Shown: positions 6,166 to 13,093 of the stretch, in pieces
Layout: every line of letters starts with the position of its first letter
How positions within the stretch are numbered: position 1 is the first letter of the stretch
Notes under the pieces: generated by a model
What the model saw: only the letters and a program-made list of their open reading frames with translations
Database searches by the model: none
What the model was told of the DNA's origin: nothing
Assembly (NCBI GenBank): GCA_002427165.1
Contig: DIQB01000113.1
Location: 1,139-14,231, forward strand
Origin: Firmicutes bacterium UBA5473
GTDB taxonomy: Bacteria; Bacillota; DTU084
DNA: 13,093 nucleotides
Direction: 5' to 3'
Position numbers and translations under genes: made by a program

Positions 6166-8175
6166 CTATTTTAGCTTTCCTTTTACAATCTCAAGGAGCT
6201 GATCTACATGTGAGGGATCCATCCCACCTAGAATCTCATCGCCAACCTTCACAGCAGGTCCACCAGCACAGTTCTCAAGGCAGAAGGTAGCACGCACATC
6301 AACTCTGTCACCTAGTCCCTCTTCCTTCACTCTCCGCAAGAGTTCCTGGAGAGTGCTATAGGAACCACCAAGGTAGCAGCAGGTACCAACGCAGACGGAT
6401 ACTTCCACTTTTGCCTGACCATTTGTGAGCAGACTAATCTCCTCACCTGTAATTCTTCTTCTAGTGCCATAGTCTGTATGCAAAGTATTATGGGCAACCT
6501 CACTGCCAGGTTTATCCAGCCACTTTGTATAGAGGTTCTGCAGAAGGGGATTGTCCTGGCTCTTGCGCAGGGGCTGCTGTTTATCCACAGTGTAGAGGCC
6601 CTTACGCCTTTTCAGCCTGGCGCCTGTATCGTTGGGCAGGGGTTGGCCACCGCCACCGATGCAGCCGCCTGGACAGGCCATAACCTCGATCAGGTGATAT
6701 TCTGCCTCCCCTTTGGCAATCTTCTCAAGCAAGGCCTTAGCGTTGCTGAGGCTATGGACCACTGCCAAACGCACCTTGTTGCCTGCCACCTCAACCTCGG
6801 CTTCGCGAATACCCTCCAGACCACGTACTTGAGAGAATTTCACCTGCCCTGTGCTCTGGCCGGTAGCCATCTCTTCGGCAGCTCTGAGCACTGCTTCTGC
6901 CACACCACCGCTGTTACCAAAGATCATACCTGCACCTGTGGAGAGACCAAAGGGCATATCCAATGGCTCAGGCTCTAAATTGGCAAAGTCAAATCCGTAC
7001 TCTTTAATCATCCGGGCCAGCTCTTGCGTGGTCAGGACGCTATCCACGTCAGGTACTTTTACACCATCTACTTCCACAGTGAACTCAGGTCTTTTGCCCT
7101 CGAACTTTTTAGCTGTACAGGGCATGATGGAAACTACAACTAGATCCTTGGGATCGATGTTCATGTCACGGGTGAAGAAACGTTTAGCTACAGAGCCAAA
7201 CATCTGCTGGGGCGATCTACAGCTGGAAAGCTGAGATAGCAGCTGGGGATGATACTGCTCAGCATACTTTACCCAAGCAGGACAGCAGGATGTAAACTGA
7301 GGAAGATGTTCTCCCTTTTGCACCCGCTCCAAAAACTCGTGAGTTTCCTCAAGTACTGTAAGATCCGCTGAAAAACTGGTATCGAAGACCTTATCAAAGC
7401 CCATTTTCTTCAAAGCTGCCACCATCTGACCCATGGCAACCTCTCCAGGCTGGAAGCCAAATTCCTCACCGATAGCAACGCGAACTGCAGGTGCAATCTG
7501 GGCGATTACTACCTTTGTGGGATCATTGAGGGCCTTGAAAACATCCTCGATCTCAGAGCGCACAACCAGTGCTCCTGTGGGACAAACTGAAGCACACTGG
7601 CCGCAGTTTACGCAGTCCACATCAGCTAAATTCTTGCCAAAGGCAGGGCTTACCTCTGCTTCAGATCCACGATTAATAAAGTCCAAAACGCCAATTCCCT
7701 GCACCTCAGCGCACACCCTGACGCAGTCGCCGCAGAGGATACATTTGTTAGGATCACGTACAATTGCAGGTGAGCTATAGTCGATGGGAACGATCTTCTC
7801 CCTGTGACCGAAGCGAACCTGCCGTACTCCCATTCTCTGGGCTAGATCCTGCAACTTACAGCCGCCGCTTTTCTCGCAGGTTGTGCAGTCGCGATGATGG
7901 TTAGCCAACAGCAACTCTAAAATCATCCGCCTGTTTTTCTGCAATTTAGGTGTGTTGGTATTAACAACTAAACCTGGCTCTGGGGGAGTGGAGCAGGCTG
8001 CTACCATTCCCCTTCCCTCGATTTCCACCATGCACATCCGGCAGGCACCATAGATGCTAAGCTCGGAGTGGTAGCAGAAGGTGGGAAGCTCGATGCCAAC
8101 TTTACGAACTACCTCTAAAAGGTTTTTTTCATCAGTAAATTCAACGGCTGTGCCGTCAATAATCATCTCTGCCAT
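6166..8175 (-). CDS. hydA: [FeFe] hydrogenase catalytic subunit HydA of a trimeric NAD(H)/ferredoxin-linked complex
   Basis: HydA carries the H-cluster that interconverts H2 with protons and electrons. The 669 residues contain, in order: a plant-type [2Fe-2S] ferredoxin domain (Cys34, 45, 48, 61); the His-ligated [4Fe-4S] site (His93, Cys97, 100, 106); two [4Fe-4S] motifs (Cys145/148/151/155 and Cys188/191/194/198); and the H-cluster domain with L1 TSCCPAW (proton-relay Cys297, ligand Cys298), L2 MPCTAKK (Cys353) and L3 MACPGGC (Cys501, Cys505). An Fe-hydrogenase small-subunit-like segment (about 525-570) follows, then a C-terminal thioredoxin-like [2Fe-2S] domain (Cys595, 600, 632, 636). The extra C-terminal domain matches Thermotoga maritima HydA. 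The ATG at 8175 is preferred because AAAGGAGGTG lies 7 nt upstream; the open frame extends 27 codons into hydB, but that extension is unlike the family. It is the last gene of the operon, 13 nt after hydB. Cytoplasmic; it needs HydEFG maturases, which are not in this window. Confidence 0.96.
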   Translation of the reverse strand: MAEMIIDGTAVEFTDEKNLLEVVRKVGIELPTFCYHSELSIYGACRMCMVEIEGRGMVAACSTPPEPGLVVNTNTPKLQKNRRMILELLLANHHRDCTTCEKSGGCKLQDLAQRMGVRQVRFGHREKIVPIDYSSPAIVRDPNKCILCGDCVRVCAEVQGIGVLDFINRGSEAEVSPAFGKNLADVDCVNCGQCASVCPTGALVVRSEIEDVFKALNDPTKVVIAQIAPAVRVAIGEEFGFQPGEVAMGQMVAALKKMGFDKVFDTSFSADLTVLEETHEFLERVQKGEHLPQFTSCCPAWVKYAEQYHPQLLSQLSSCRSPQQMFGSVAKRFFTRDMNIDPKDLVVVSIMPCTAKKFEGKRPEFTVEVDGVKVPDVDSVLTTQELARMIKEYGFDFANLEPEPLDMPFGLSTGAGMIFGNSGGVAEAVLRAAEEMATGQSTGQVKFSQVRGLEGIREAEVEVAGNKVRLAVVHSLSNAKALLEKIAKGEAEYHLIEVMACPGGCIGGGGQPLPNDTGARLKRRKGLYTVDKQQPLRKSQDNPLLQNLYTKWLDKPGSEVAHNTLHTDYGTRRRITGEEISLLTNGQAKVEVSVCVGTCCYLGGSYSTLQELLRRVKEEGLGDRVDVRATFCLENCAGGPAVKVGDEILGGMDPSHVDQLLEIVKGKLK

Positions 8176-8182
8176 GCTGGCA

Positions 8183-8190
8183 CCTCCTTT
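8183..8190 (-). promoter_or_regulatory. Ribosome-binding site that decides the hydA start
   Basis: AAAGGAGG on the minus strand (8190-8183) lies 7 nt before the ATG at 8175. It sits across the hydB stop codon, which suggests translational coupling of hydA to hydB. Confidence 0.75.
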
Positions 8191-10054
8191 ATACAAAAAT
8201 TGCTCCAAAGGGACATGCTTCCTGACAAGCGCCACAACTGATGCACTTGTCCTCATCGATTACAAATGGTTCCTTGATCTTACCGCTAATTGCTCCTGCA
8301 GGACAAACCCGAGAGCACTTGCTGCAGCCGCGGCAAAGCTCAGGATCGATGGTATATTTCCTCATGGCTTTGCAAACGCCAGCAGGGCACTTTTTATCCC
8401 TTACGTGGGCCAAATATTCATCTCTGAAGTAACGGAGGGTTGTGAGCACAGGGTTTGGTGCAGTCTTACCCAGACCACAGAGGGAGGACTCTTGAATCAC
8501 TGTTGCCAGCTCCTCGAGCAAGTCCAGATCCTCCTCCTCGCCCTCACCTGCCACGATCCGCTCTAGGATGGCAAGCATTTGCTTGGTTCCCTCACGACAG
8601 GGCACGCACTTGCCGCAAGATTCATTTTGGGTAAAGTTCATAAAGAACCTTGCTACCTCAACAATACAGGTTTTTTTGTCCATAACCACCATGCCGCCAG
8701 AGCCGATCATGGCCCCAGCTTTGGCTAGGGAGTCAAAGTCCAGGGGAAGATCTAAATGTTCTGGGGTCAGGCAGCCACCAGAGGGGCCACCGATCTGCAC
8801 AGCTTTAAATTCCTTGCCATCTCTGAGCCCGCCACCGATCTCAAAGACCACCTCACGCAGAGTTGTGCCCATGGGAACCTCAATCAGACCTGTGTTGGCA
8901 ACTTGCCCCGTGAGGGCAAAAGTCTTAGTGCCAGGGCTTTTCTCGGTACCTAGTTTTTTGAACTCCTCAGGACCCTGGGAGATGATCAAAGGAACGTTGG
9001 CAAAGGTCTCCACGTTATTGATGATGGTGGGCTTGCCCCATAGTCCCCGATTAGCAGGGAAAGGTGGCTTTGGTCTGGGCATACCCCGCTCTCCTTCGAT
9101 GGAGGCAATCAGGGCTGTTTCCTCGCCGCAGACAAAAGCGCCTGCTCCCTCTTTGATTCTCAGATGAAAGCTAAAATTAGTGCCTAAAATATTGTCACCT
9201 AAAATGCCTACTGCTTCTGCATCAGCAAGGGCTTTTTTGAGCCTAGTTACAGCCAGGGGATACTCTGCTCGTACGTAGATATAGCCCTCTGAAGCACCAA
9301 TAGCATAGGCTGCAAGAATCATACCCTCAATTAAGCGATGGGGATCTCCCTCCATCAGGCTGCGGTCCATAAAAGCACCTGGGTCTCCCTCGTCACCATT
9401 GCAGACCAGATATTTAGGACTACCCTCAGCTGCCCGTGCGAACTGCCATTTGCGGCCTGTGGGGAATCCACCGCCCCCGCGACCTCTAAGACCTGAGGCC
9501 AAGACAGTATCTGCCACATCTTGGGGCTCCATTTCAAAAAGAGCCTTCTCCAATGCCATATAACCACCGTGGGCCAAGTATTCTCTTAGATCTTCAGGAT
9601 CTAGGTGTCCACATTCTGAGAGGGAATAACGATGCTGTCTTTTATAGAAAGGAATCTCTTCCTCTTTGGCAAAGTGCTCTCCTGTTACTGGGTGCTGGTA
9701 GAGGAGCCGCTCCACTACCTTGTCCCCTTTGAGGGTTGCCTCAACAATCTCCTCTACATCAGCCAATTTAACTTTGGTGTAGAGGATACCAGCGGGCTCG
9801 ATCCGAACCAAAGGACCCAGTTCACAAAAACCATGGCACCCACTTTTCGCTACATCTATTCCCTCTTCTCGCTGTGCCACGACTTCAACAGACAAACCCT
9901 GTTCCCGCACTAGCTCATCGAGGCGGTTATAGATCTGCATAGAGCCATTGGCCACGCAACCGGTGCCCAGGCAAACTAGAACTCTCTTCTTTACCTTAAG
10001 CTGCTCCTCCCCTTGTTTGCGGAGGGCAGAGAGGCCACTTCGATCTAGCTTCAT
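8189..10054 (-). CDS. hydB: HydB: NuoF-like flavoprotein subunit of the [FeFe] hydrogenase
   Basis: HydB binds FMN and NAD(H) and is the site of flavin-based electron distribution in HydABC. The 621 residues contain a thioredoxin-like [2Fe-2S] domain (Cys28, 33, 73, 77); the NuoF fold with the glycine-rich nucleotide motif GRGGGGFPTG (191-200) and the FMN/NADH stretch CNGDEGDPGAFMDR (218-231); the N3-type [4Fe-4S] site (Cys480, 483, 486, 526); and a C-terminal double ferredoxin (Cys574/577/580/584 and Cys604/607/610/614). Between these lies CPAGVC (Cys556, Cys561) after His550, a possible metal site. The C-terminal ferredoxin, absent from NuoF of complex I, is typical of bifurcating-type HydB. 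The ATG overlaps the hydC stop (ATGA), so the subunits are translationally coupled. A purely NADH-dependent trimer, as reported for Syntrophomonas wolfei, cannot be excluded from sequence alone. Confidence 0.95.
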   Translation of the reverse strand: MKLDRSGLSALRKQGEEQLKVKKRVLVCLGTGCVANGSMQIYNRLDELVREQGLSVEVVAQREEGIDVAKSGCHGFCELGPLVRIEPAGILYTKVKLADVEEIVEATLKGDKVVERLLYQHPVTGEHFAKEEEIPFYKRQHRYSLSECGHLDPEDLREYLAHGGYMALEKALFEMEPQDVADTVLASGLRGRGGGGFPTGRKWQFARAAEGSPKYLVCNGDEGDPGAFMDRSLMEGDPHRLIEGMILAAYAIGASEGYIYVRAEYPLAVTRLKKALADAEAVGILGDNILGTNFSFHLRIKEGAGAFVCGEETALIASIEGERGMPRPKPPFPANRGLWGKPTIINNVETFANVPLIISQGPEEFKKLGTEKSPGTKTFALTGQVANTGLIEVPMGTTLREVVFEIGGGLRDGKEFKAVQIGGPSGGCLTPEHLDLPLDFDSLAKAGAMIGSGGMVVMDKKTCIVEVARFFMNFTQNESCGKCVPCREGTKQMLAILERIVAGEGEEEDLDLLEELATVIQESSLCGLGKTAPNPVLTTLRYFRDEYLAHVRDKKCPAGVCKAMRKYTIDPELCRGCSKCSRVCPAGAISGKIKEPFVIDEDKCISCGACQEACPFGAIFV

Positions 10055-10542
10055 AGGGCAACACCTTCCTTCTTTATGATCTCATCGATAATTTCATCCA
10101 CCATCTGGGCTGTTACCTGCCCGTAGACCTGATCGTTAACCATCATTACTGGGGCAAGGCCACAGGCGCCAAGGCAGGAGACCATCTCCAAGGTGAAGAG
10201 GAGATCGTCTGTGGTAGTTTTGTCTTTACTGAAGCCCAACTTTTTCTCCAGGGCTTCCTGGAGCACTGAGGAGCCACGTACGTGGCATGCAGTACCATCA
10301 CAAATTTTAATCACATATTTACCCTTGGGTGCCAAAGAAAACTGAGCGTAGAAAGTGGCAACTCCATAGACTGTTGCCGGAGAAATGTCCATGGCTGTGG
10401 CAACATAGGTTAAAATTTCCTCAGGCAGGTAGCGATATTCTTCCTGCACTTCTTGGAGGATGGCAATCAGAGCAGAGCGCTTACCTTCATATTTCTCAAT
10501 GATCTTGTTTACGCGCTCAAAGCTTCTTGTCTCCTGTGTCAA
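10051..10542 (-). CDS. hydC: HydC: NuoE-like [2Fe-2S] subunit of the [FeFe] hydrogenase
   Basis: HydC is the small electron-transfer subunit that pairs with HydB, homologous to the 24-kDa (NuoE) subunit of complex I. The 163 residues start with a helical domain (about 1-70, with YLPEEILTYVA and the conserved ATVYGVATFYAQF). A thioredoxin-like [2Fe-2S] domain follows, with ligands Cys81 and Cys86 (CDGTAC) and Cys123 and Cys127 (CLGAC). Length and motifs are standard. The start is TTG at 10542, with GGGAGG 8 nt upstream, an unusual start codon for a highly expressed enzyme operon. It overlaps hydB by 4 nt and begins 26 nt after the phosphatase gene. It probably acts in the cytoplasm. Confidence 0.95.
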   Translation of the reverse strand: MTQETRSFERVNKIIEKYEGKRSALIAILQEVQEEYRYLPEEILTYVATAMDISPATVYGVATFYAQFSLAPKGKYVIKICDGTACHVRGSSVLQEALEKKLGFSKDKTTTDDLLFTLEMVSCLGACGLAPVMMVNDQVYGQVTAQMVDEIIDEIIKKEGVAL

Positions 10543-10568
10543 CTCAATCCCTCCCGCACAATCACAGC

Positions 10569-11699
10569 TTAAAAATATTGTACTGTGACTGTTTTATTCA
10601 TTTTTTCTAGTTGTTGCGCCAGCTCCCGGACCAGCTGGCTTTTTAACCCCAGATCAAGGGGGAAATTTGGATTCTGATGGGCGGGATTAATAGCCCTGCC
10701 CACAAGAAATTTAATTTCATCACTTCGAGAGAGAATTCTCACCAGCCTGCTGGCGCCATCTGGGCTGTCTGTAAACTCATTTTCCTCCAGCAACTGCTTC
10801 GCCTGGGCGAGCGTGATGACTCCCTCGGTAACAAGATCCACTCCACTGAGCTTCCCTGTGGGAGGCAGCTCTCCTGGATCTGACAGAACCACCTCCAGCT
10901 CCCTCCCCCACTCCCGGGCGATAATCTGGCTCGTTGTGCCACCACAGATCACCTTCTTGCCAGGGGCTGTGGCCAGGGTGCTGGCCAAAACTGGATCTTC
11001 CTCCATCCTCAATGGGGGACCTACTGCGATGGTTACAGAGCGGCTTCTGCGGCCCCGCAGAACCACAATTGTCGCATCATCCCCAGGCTTGCCTTCATAT
11101 AATTGTTCTGTGGCCCTGCCCATCCACTGAGCTACATCTTGCGCTTCGCTTCCCTCGGCGCACAGTTTTTCGCTATAGGCTGCCACCTGCTCCCACTGCC
11201 ACCCCAAGTTAAGAATCCCTCCTGCGCCAGCGTGGACTACGCCATCGCTGACAAGTACTAGATAATCATTTTCCGAAAATTGCAGATCACTTTCCCGAAT
11301 TCTCTTGCCAGCCAGGTTGTATTCCTCAAACTCAAGTTTCTGTAGTTGCCCCTTTTGCACAAAAATAACTGGGGGATTGTCAAACTCCACAATCTTGGCT
11401 TTTCCATCAGGCCCTACTCTGACCACAGTGAAAGTTGAGTAGGCAAGGTGTCTTTCTTGGCAGACAGGCAGAGTTTTAGAGACTGTCTCTACAACCTCAC
11501 CGAGGCTAGCTCCTCCTGTGAGCATGGTGATAATGATCTTGCTGGTGAGGGTGGAGAGAATATTTGCTTTCACACCGCTGCCCAGACCGTCTGAGAGCAC
11601 AATCACAAGTCCACCATTTTCTCGGGAGATCTGAATGCTATCTCCACATAGTTCTTCCTGCCACTTTTTCAGTTGAAAAGAGGCTGTCTCCAAATACAT
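10569..11699 (-). CDS. SpoIIE/PP2C-type protein phosphatase linked to sensory hydrogenase
   Basis: The 376-residue product has an N-terminal SpoIIE-type PP2C domain (about 1-220). Expected metal-binding aspartates are visible: Asp20 (CGDS), Asp37-Gly38 (VLSDGLGSG), Asp152 (VSDGV) and Asp207-Asp208 (PGDDAT). Such enzymes dephosphorylate phosphoserine or phosphothreonine proteins, often anti-sigma-factor antagonists, but no such partner is encoded nearby. The remaining ~150 residues (about 222-376) form a domain I cannot assign; it includes VICGGTTSQIIAREWG and an acidic SDPGELPPTG stretch. There is no membrane segment, unlike sporulation SpoIIE. The gene starts one base after the stop of the PAS-linked hydrogenase and precedes hydC. 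It is therefore most likely the output of an H2- or redox-sensing module rather than a sporulation phosphatase. ATG at 11699 is chosen because GGGAGG lies 8 nt upstream; the in-frame GTG at 11708 overlaps that site. Confidence 0.88.
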   Translation of the reverse strand: MYLETASFQLKKWQEELCGDSIQISRENGGLVIVLSDGLGSGVKANILSTLTSKIIITMLTGGASLGEVVETVSKTLPVCQERHLAYSTFTVVRVGPDGKAKIVEFDNPPVIFVQKGQLQKLEFEEYNLAGKRIRESDLQFSENDYLVLVSDGVVHAGAGGILNLGWQWEQVAAYSEKLCAEGSEAQDVAQWMGRATEQLYEGKPGDDATIVVLRGRRSRSVTIAVGPPLRMEEDPVLASTLATAPGKKVICGGTTSQIIAREWGRELEVVLSDPGELPPTGKLSGVDLVTEGVITLAQAKQLLEENEFTDSPDGASRLVRILSRSDEIKFLVGRAINPAHQNPNFPLDLGLKSQLVRELAQQLEKMNKTVTVQYF

Positions 11700-11700
11700 C

Positions 11701-13093
11701 CTACTCACCTCCCTGGCCGATGATCTCCATCAGTTTGGTAAGTAGCACTTTGGTTTGGGCTGTGGTCTCGCCAAGGAGACCGGCAATTTCCTGGGCCACC
11801 CGCATCTGCTGCTCAATTACTTCCTGGGCTCTGCCTACAGTCTCTTGGCGCATTTTTTCAAGTTCCCGCCTCTGTTTGGTCTGGGTAGTGATATCTGTGA
11901 AAATCCCAACCACAATTCTGTGTTTGGGCACAGTGAAGATATACTGGCTGGTCTGGAGGCTCCCATAGGTAACCTGCGCCTCAACTGGCTCTCCTGTGGC
12001 TAAAGCTTGTGTAAAGTATTCTGGATCCACAAGTAGAGCTAAGGGCTGGCCTTTGATTCTGCCCAAGGTGGTAGAAAACATCTTCTCTGCCTGGGGGTTG
12101 AGGTCCCGCACTAGTAAATCCTCGTCTGTAACTATGATTCCGTTTGGTGTGGAACCCAAGACTAGATTGGCCAAGGATTCTGCCCGGGCGCGCATATTGG
12201 GAATGCACATCTCAACCTCTGCCATGCCACAGTAGACTGCTTTGGCTTTTTCTCGGCAGCTGTTGTAGCCACAAGCGCCACAGTTTAGCTCATCTGCCCT
12301 GTCATATTTGCCCATGCGCTCTAAGATCTCCTCAAGTTCAGAGGGCGATGGCTCTTGGTTCTCGATGGGCTTCGCCTGAAAGCCCCGGCCCAGTTCCACC
12401 TCTATCTTGGGGATCACAAGAGGTTTCTGGGCATACAACTGAAGGCGTTTTTTCGCTTGCCACAGGCCCTCTTTTGTGCCCATGGGACCTGCAATGCAGC
12501 CTCCCCTGCAAGCTAGAAGTTCGGTGAACTGGGGGGTAATTTCTGGATCGAAATGCTCTAAGAAATCCAAGCATTCTTCAATGCCACTGATGGCCAACCC
12601 AGCCTGAAACTCTGACTGACCTATAGTAGCCAATTGCCCACCATCTAGAGGAAAGATCCGGGCTGCCTCCTCTCCCCAAGCGGTTTTTCCCTCGCTGGGT
12701 TTAGGTGACATCTCAGGCAAATCCTCGCCCTCAAGCCACAGCAGCAGTTCCTGAAAAGTAAGGGCTGCATCCACAGCTCCCGCGACTTCCATCATTTCCG
12801 CCTTTTTAGCTACACAAGGACCCACAAAAACCACCCTGGCCTTGTCATACATTTCCTTGAGCATTCTACCGTGGGCGATCATAGGAGAGACTATTGGCGC
12901 TAGGTATTGCACCAGCTGTGGAAAATAAATTTCCACAAGATTCACAACTGCAGGGCAGGCGCTTGTAAGCCAGGGTCCCGCTCCCAAATTGTGATGGGCC
13001 CTAGCCACGAGAGCTGCACCTGTTGCGGTCTCTTCCACAGCAAAAACTCCCCGCCTCCTCAAGGCTCCAGATAGGGTCTGGAGATCCCAATCC
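11701..13093 (-). CDS. hydS: Putative sensory [FeFe] hydrogenase with PAS domain (HydS-like, group C), N-terminus outside window
   Basis: The frame is open through the right edge (464 complete codons visible); the N-terminal ferredoxin part is missing. Visible order: H-cluster domain with L1 TSACPAV (Ala45, Cys46), L2 GPCVAKK (Cys93, Lys97) and L3 LACRGGC (Cys195, Cys199); a [4Fe-4S] domain of the PF04060 type (Cys271, 274, 279, 296); a PAS domain (about 305-405, NGIIVTDED...FTDIT); and a helical, probably coiled-coil tail (about 405-460). All four H-cluster ligand cysteines remain, but the proton-relay Cys is Ala and both methionines that flank the cluster in HydA are replaced (Gly and Leu). 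This matches hydrogenases proposed to sense H2, as in T. maritima HydS and the phosphatase-linked group C3 of HydDB. No histidine-kinase domain follows; the next gene is a PP2C phosphatase, the presumed partner. The sensing role is inferred, not shown by the sequence. Confidence 0.88.
   Translation of the reverse strand, partial: DWDLQTLSGALRRRGVFAVEETATGAALVARAHHNLGAGPWLTSACPAVVNLVEIYFPQLVQYLAPIVSPMIAHGRMLKEMYDKARVVFVGPCVAKKAEMMEVAGAVDAALTFQELLLWLEGEDLPEMSPKPSEGKTAWGEEAARIFPLDGGQLATIGQSEFQAGLAISGIEECLDFLEHFDPEITPQFTELLACRGGCIAGPMGTKEGLWQAKKRLQLYAQKPLVIPKIEVELGRGFQAKPIENQEPSPSELEEILERMGKYDRADELNCGACGYNSCREKAKAVYCGMAEVEMCIPNMRARAESLANLVLGSTPNGIIVTDEDLLVRDLNPQAEKMFSTTLGRIKGQPLALLVDPEYFTQALATGEPVEAQVTYGSLQTSQYIFTVPKHRIVVGIFTDITTQTKQRRELEKMRQETVGRAQEVIEQQMRVAQEIAGLLGETTAQTKVLLTKLMEIIGQGGE

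Noticed and set aside
8176..8256. 27-codon N-terminal extension of hydA overlapping hydB
   Set aside because: It has no good ribosome-binding site, is unlike HydA N-termini, and the ATG at 8175 has a near-perfect Shine-Dalgarno.
8081..8566. Plus-strand open frame (161 codons) across the hydA/hydB junction
   Set aside because: It is antisense to two certain genes and shows no family resemblance.
10569..11699. Identification of the phosphatase as sporulation SpoIIE
   Set aside because: It lacks the ten-helix membrane domain of SpoIIE and sits in a hydrogenase operon; only the phosphatase fold is shared.

Overview
The window reads as chromosome from an anaerobic, endospore-forming, hydrogen-metabolising Firmicute. 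Spore formation is indicated by a GerA germinant-receptor operon and a three-SPOCS plus LysM coat-morphogenesis protein of SipL type. Anaerobic hydrogen metabolism is indicated by a trimeric [FeFe] hydrogenase operon. One secreted protein looks like an outer-membrane beta-barrel, ending in a phenylalanine-terminated BAM-type beta-signal. Together these suggest a diderm spore-former; the Limnochordia/Hydrogenispora-like lineages would fit, but that placement is inference. No rRNA, tRNA, mobile element, CRISPR array or prophage gene was seen.

Layout. (1) Positions 1-1829, minus strand: gerAA followed by the first 65 codons of a gerAB-type permease, which runs off the left edge; the two overlap as ATGA. 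(2) Positions 2013-3746, plus strand: a tight two-gene unit encoding the predicted beta-barrel protein and a secreted zinc N-acetylmuramoyl-L-alanine amidase. It ends in a perfect hairpin shared with the convergent next gene. (3) Positions 3788-5362, minus: sipL-like gene. (4) Positions 5536-6012, minus: O6-alkylguanine-DNA alkyltransferase with its own extended -10 promoter. (5) Positions 6166-13093, minus, transcribed right to left: a sensory [FeFe] hydrogenase with a PAS domain (5' end outside the window), a SpoIIE/PP2C-type phosphatase, then hydC, hydB and hydA. The operon is closed by a 16-bp hairpin.

How the parts fit. HydABC has the domain set of the Thermotoga maritima-type complex that couples NADH and reduced ferredoxin to H2 formation or oxidation. 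The two upstream genes have no obvious catalytic role in that complex. The PAS-linked hydrogenase keeps all H-cluster ligand cysteines but has lost the proton-transfer cysteine and both flanking methionines. This is what is expected of an H2 sensor, and the next gene is a protein phosphatase. The operon therefore looks like a hydrogenase bundled with its own H2- or redox-sensing phosphatase module. The most promising points for follow-up are this sensor/phosphatase pair, the uncharacterised C-terminal domain of the phosphatase, and the outer-membrane-like barrel beside a peptidoglycan amidase in a spore-former.

Several starts were moved from the longest open frame to codons that have a Shine-Dalgarno sequence at 7-8 nt: gerAA (TTG), ogt (GTG), hydA (ATG) and the phosphatase (ATG). 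There is no gene-free stretch longer than 300 bases; the largest gaps are 1830-2012 and 5363-5535.
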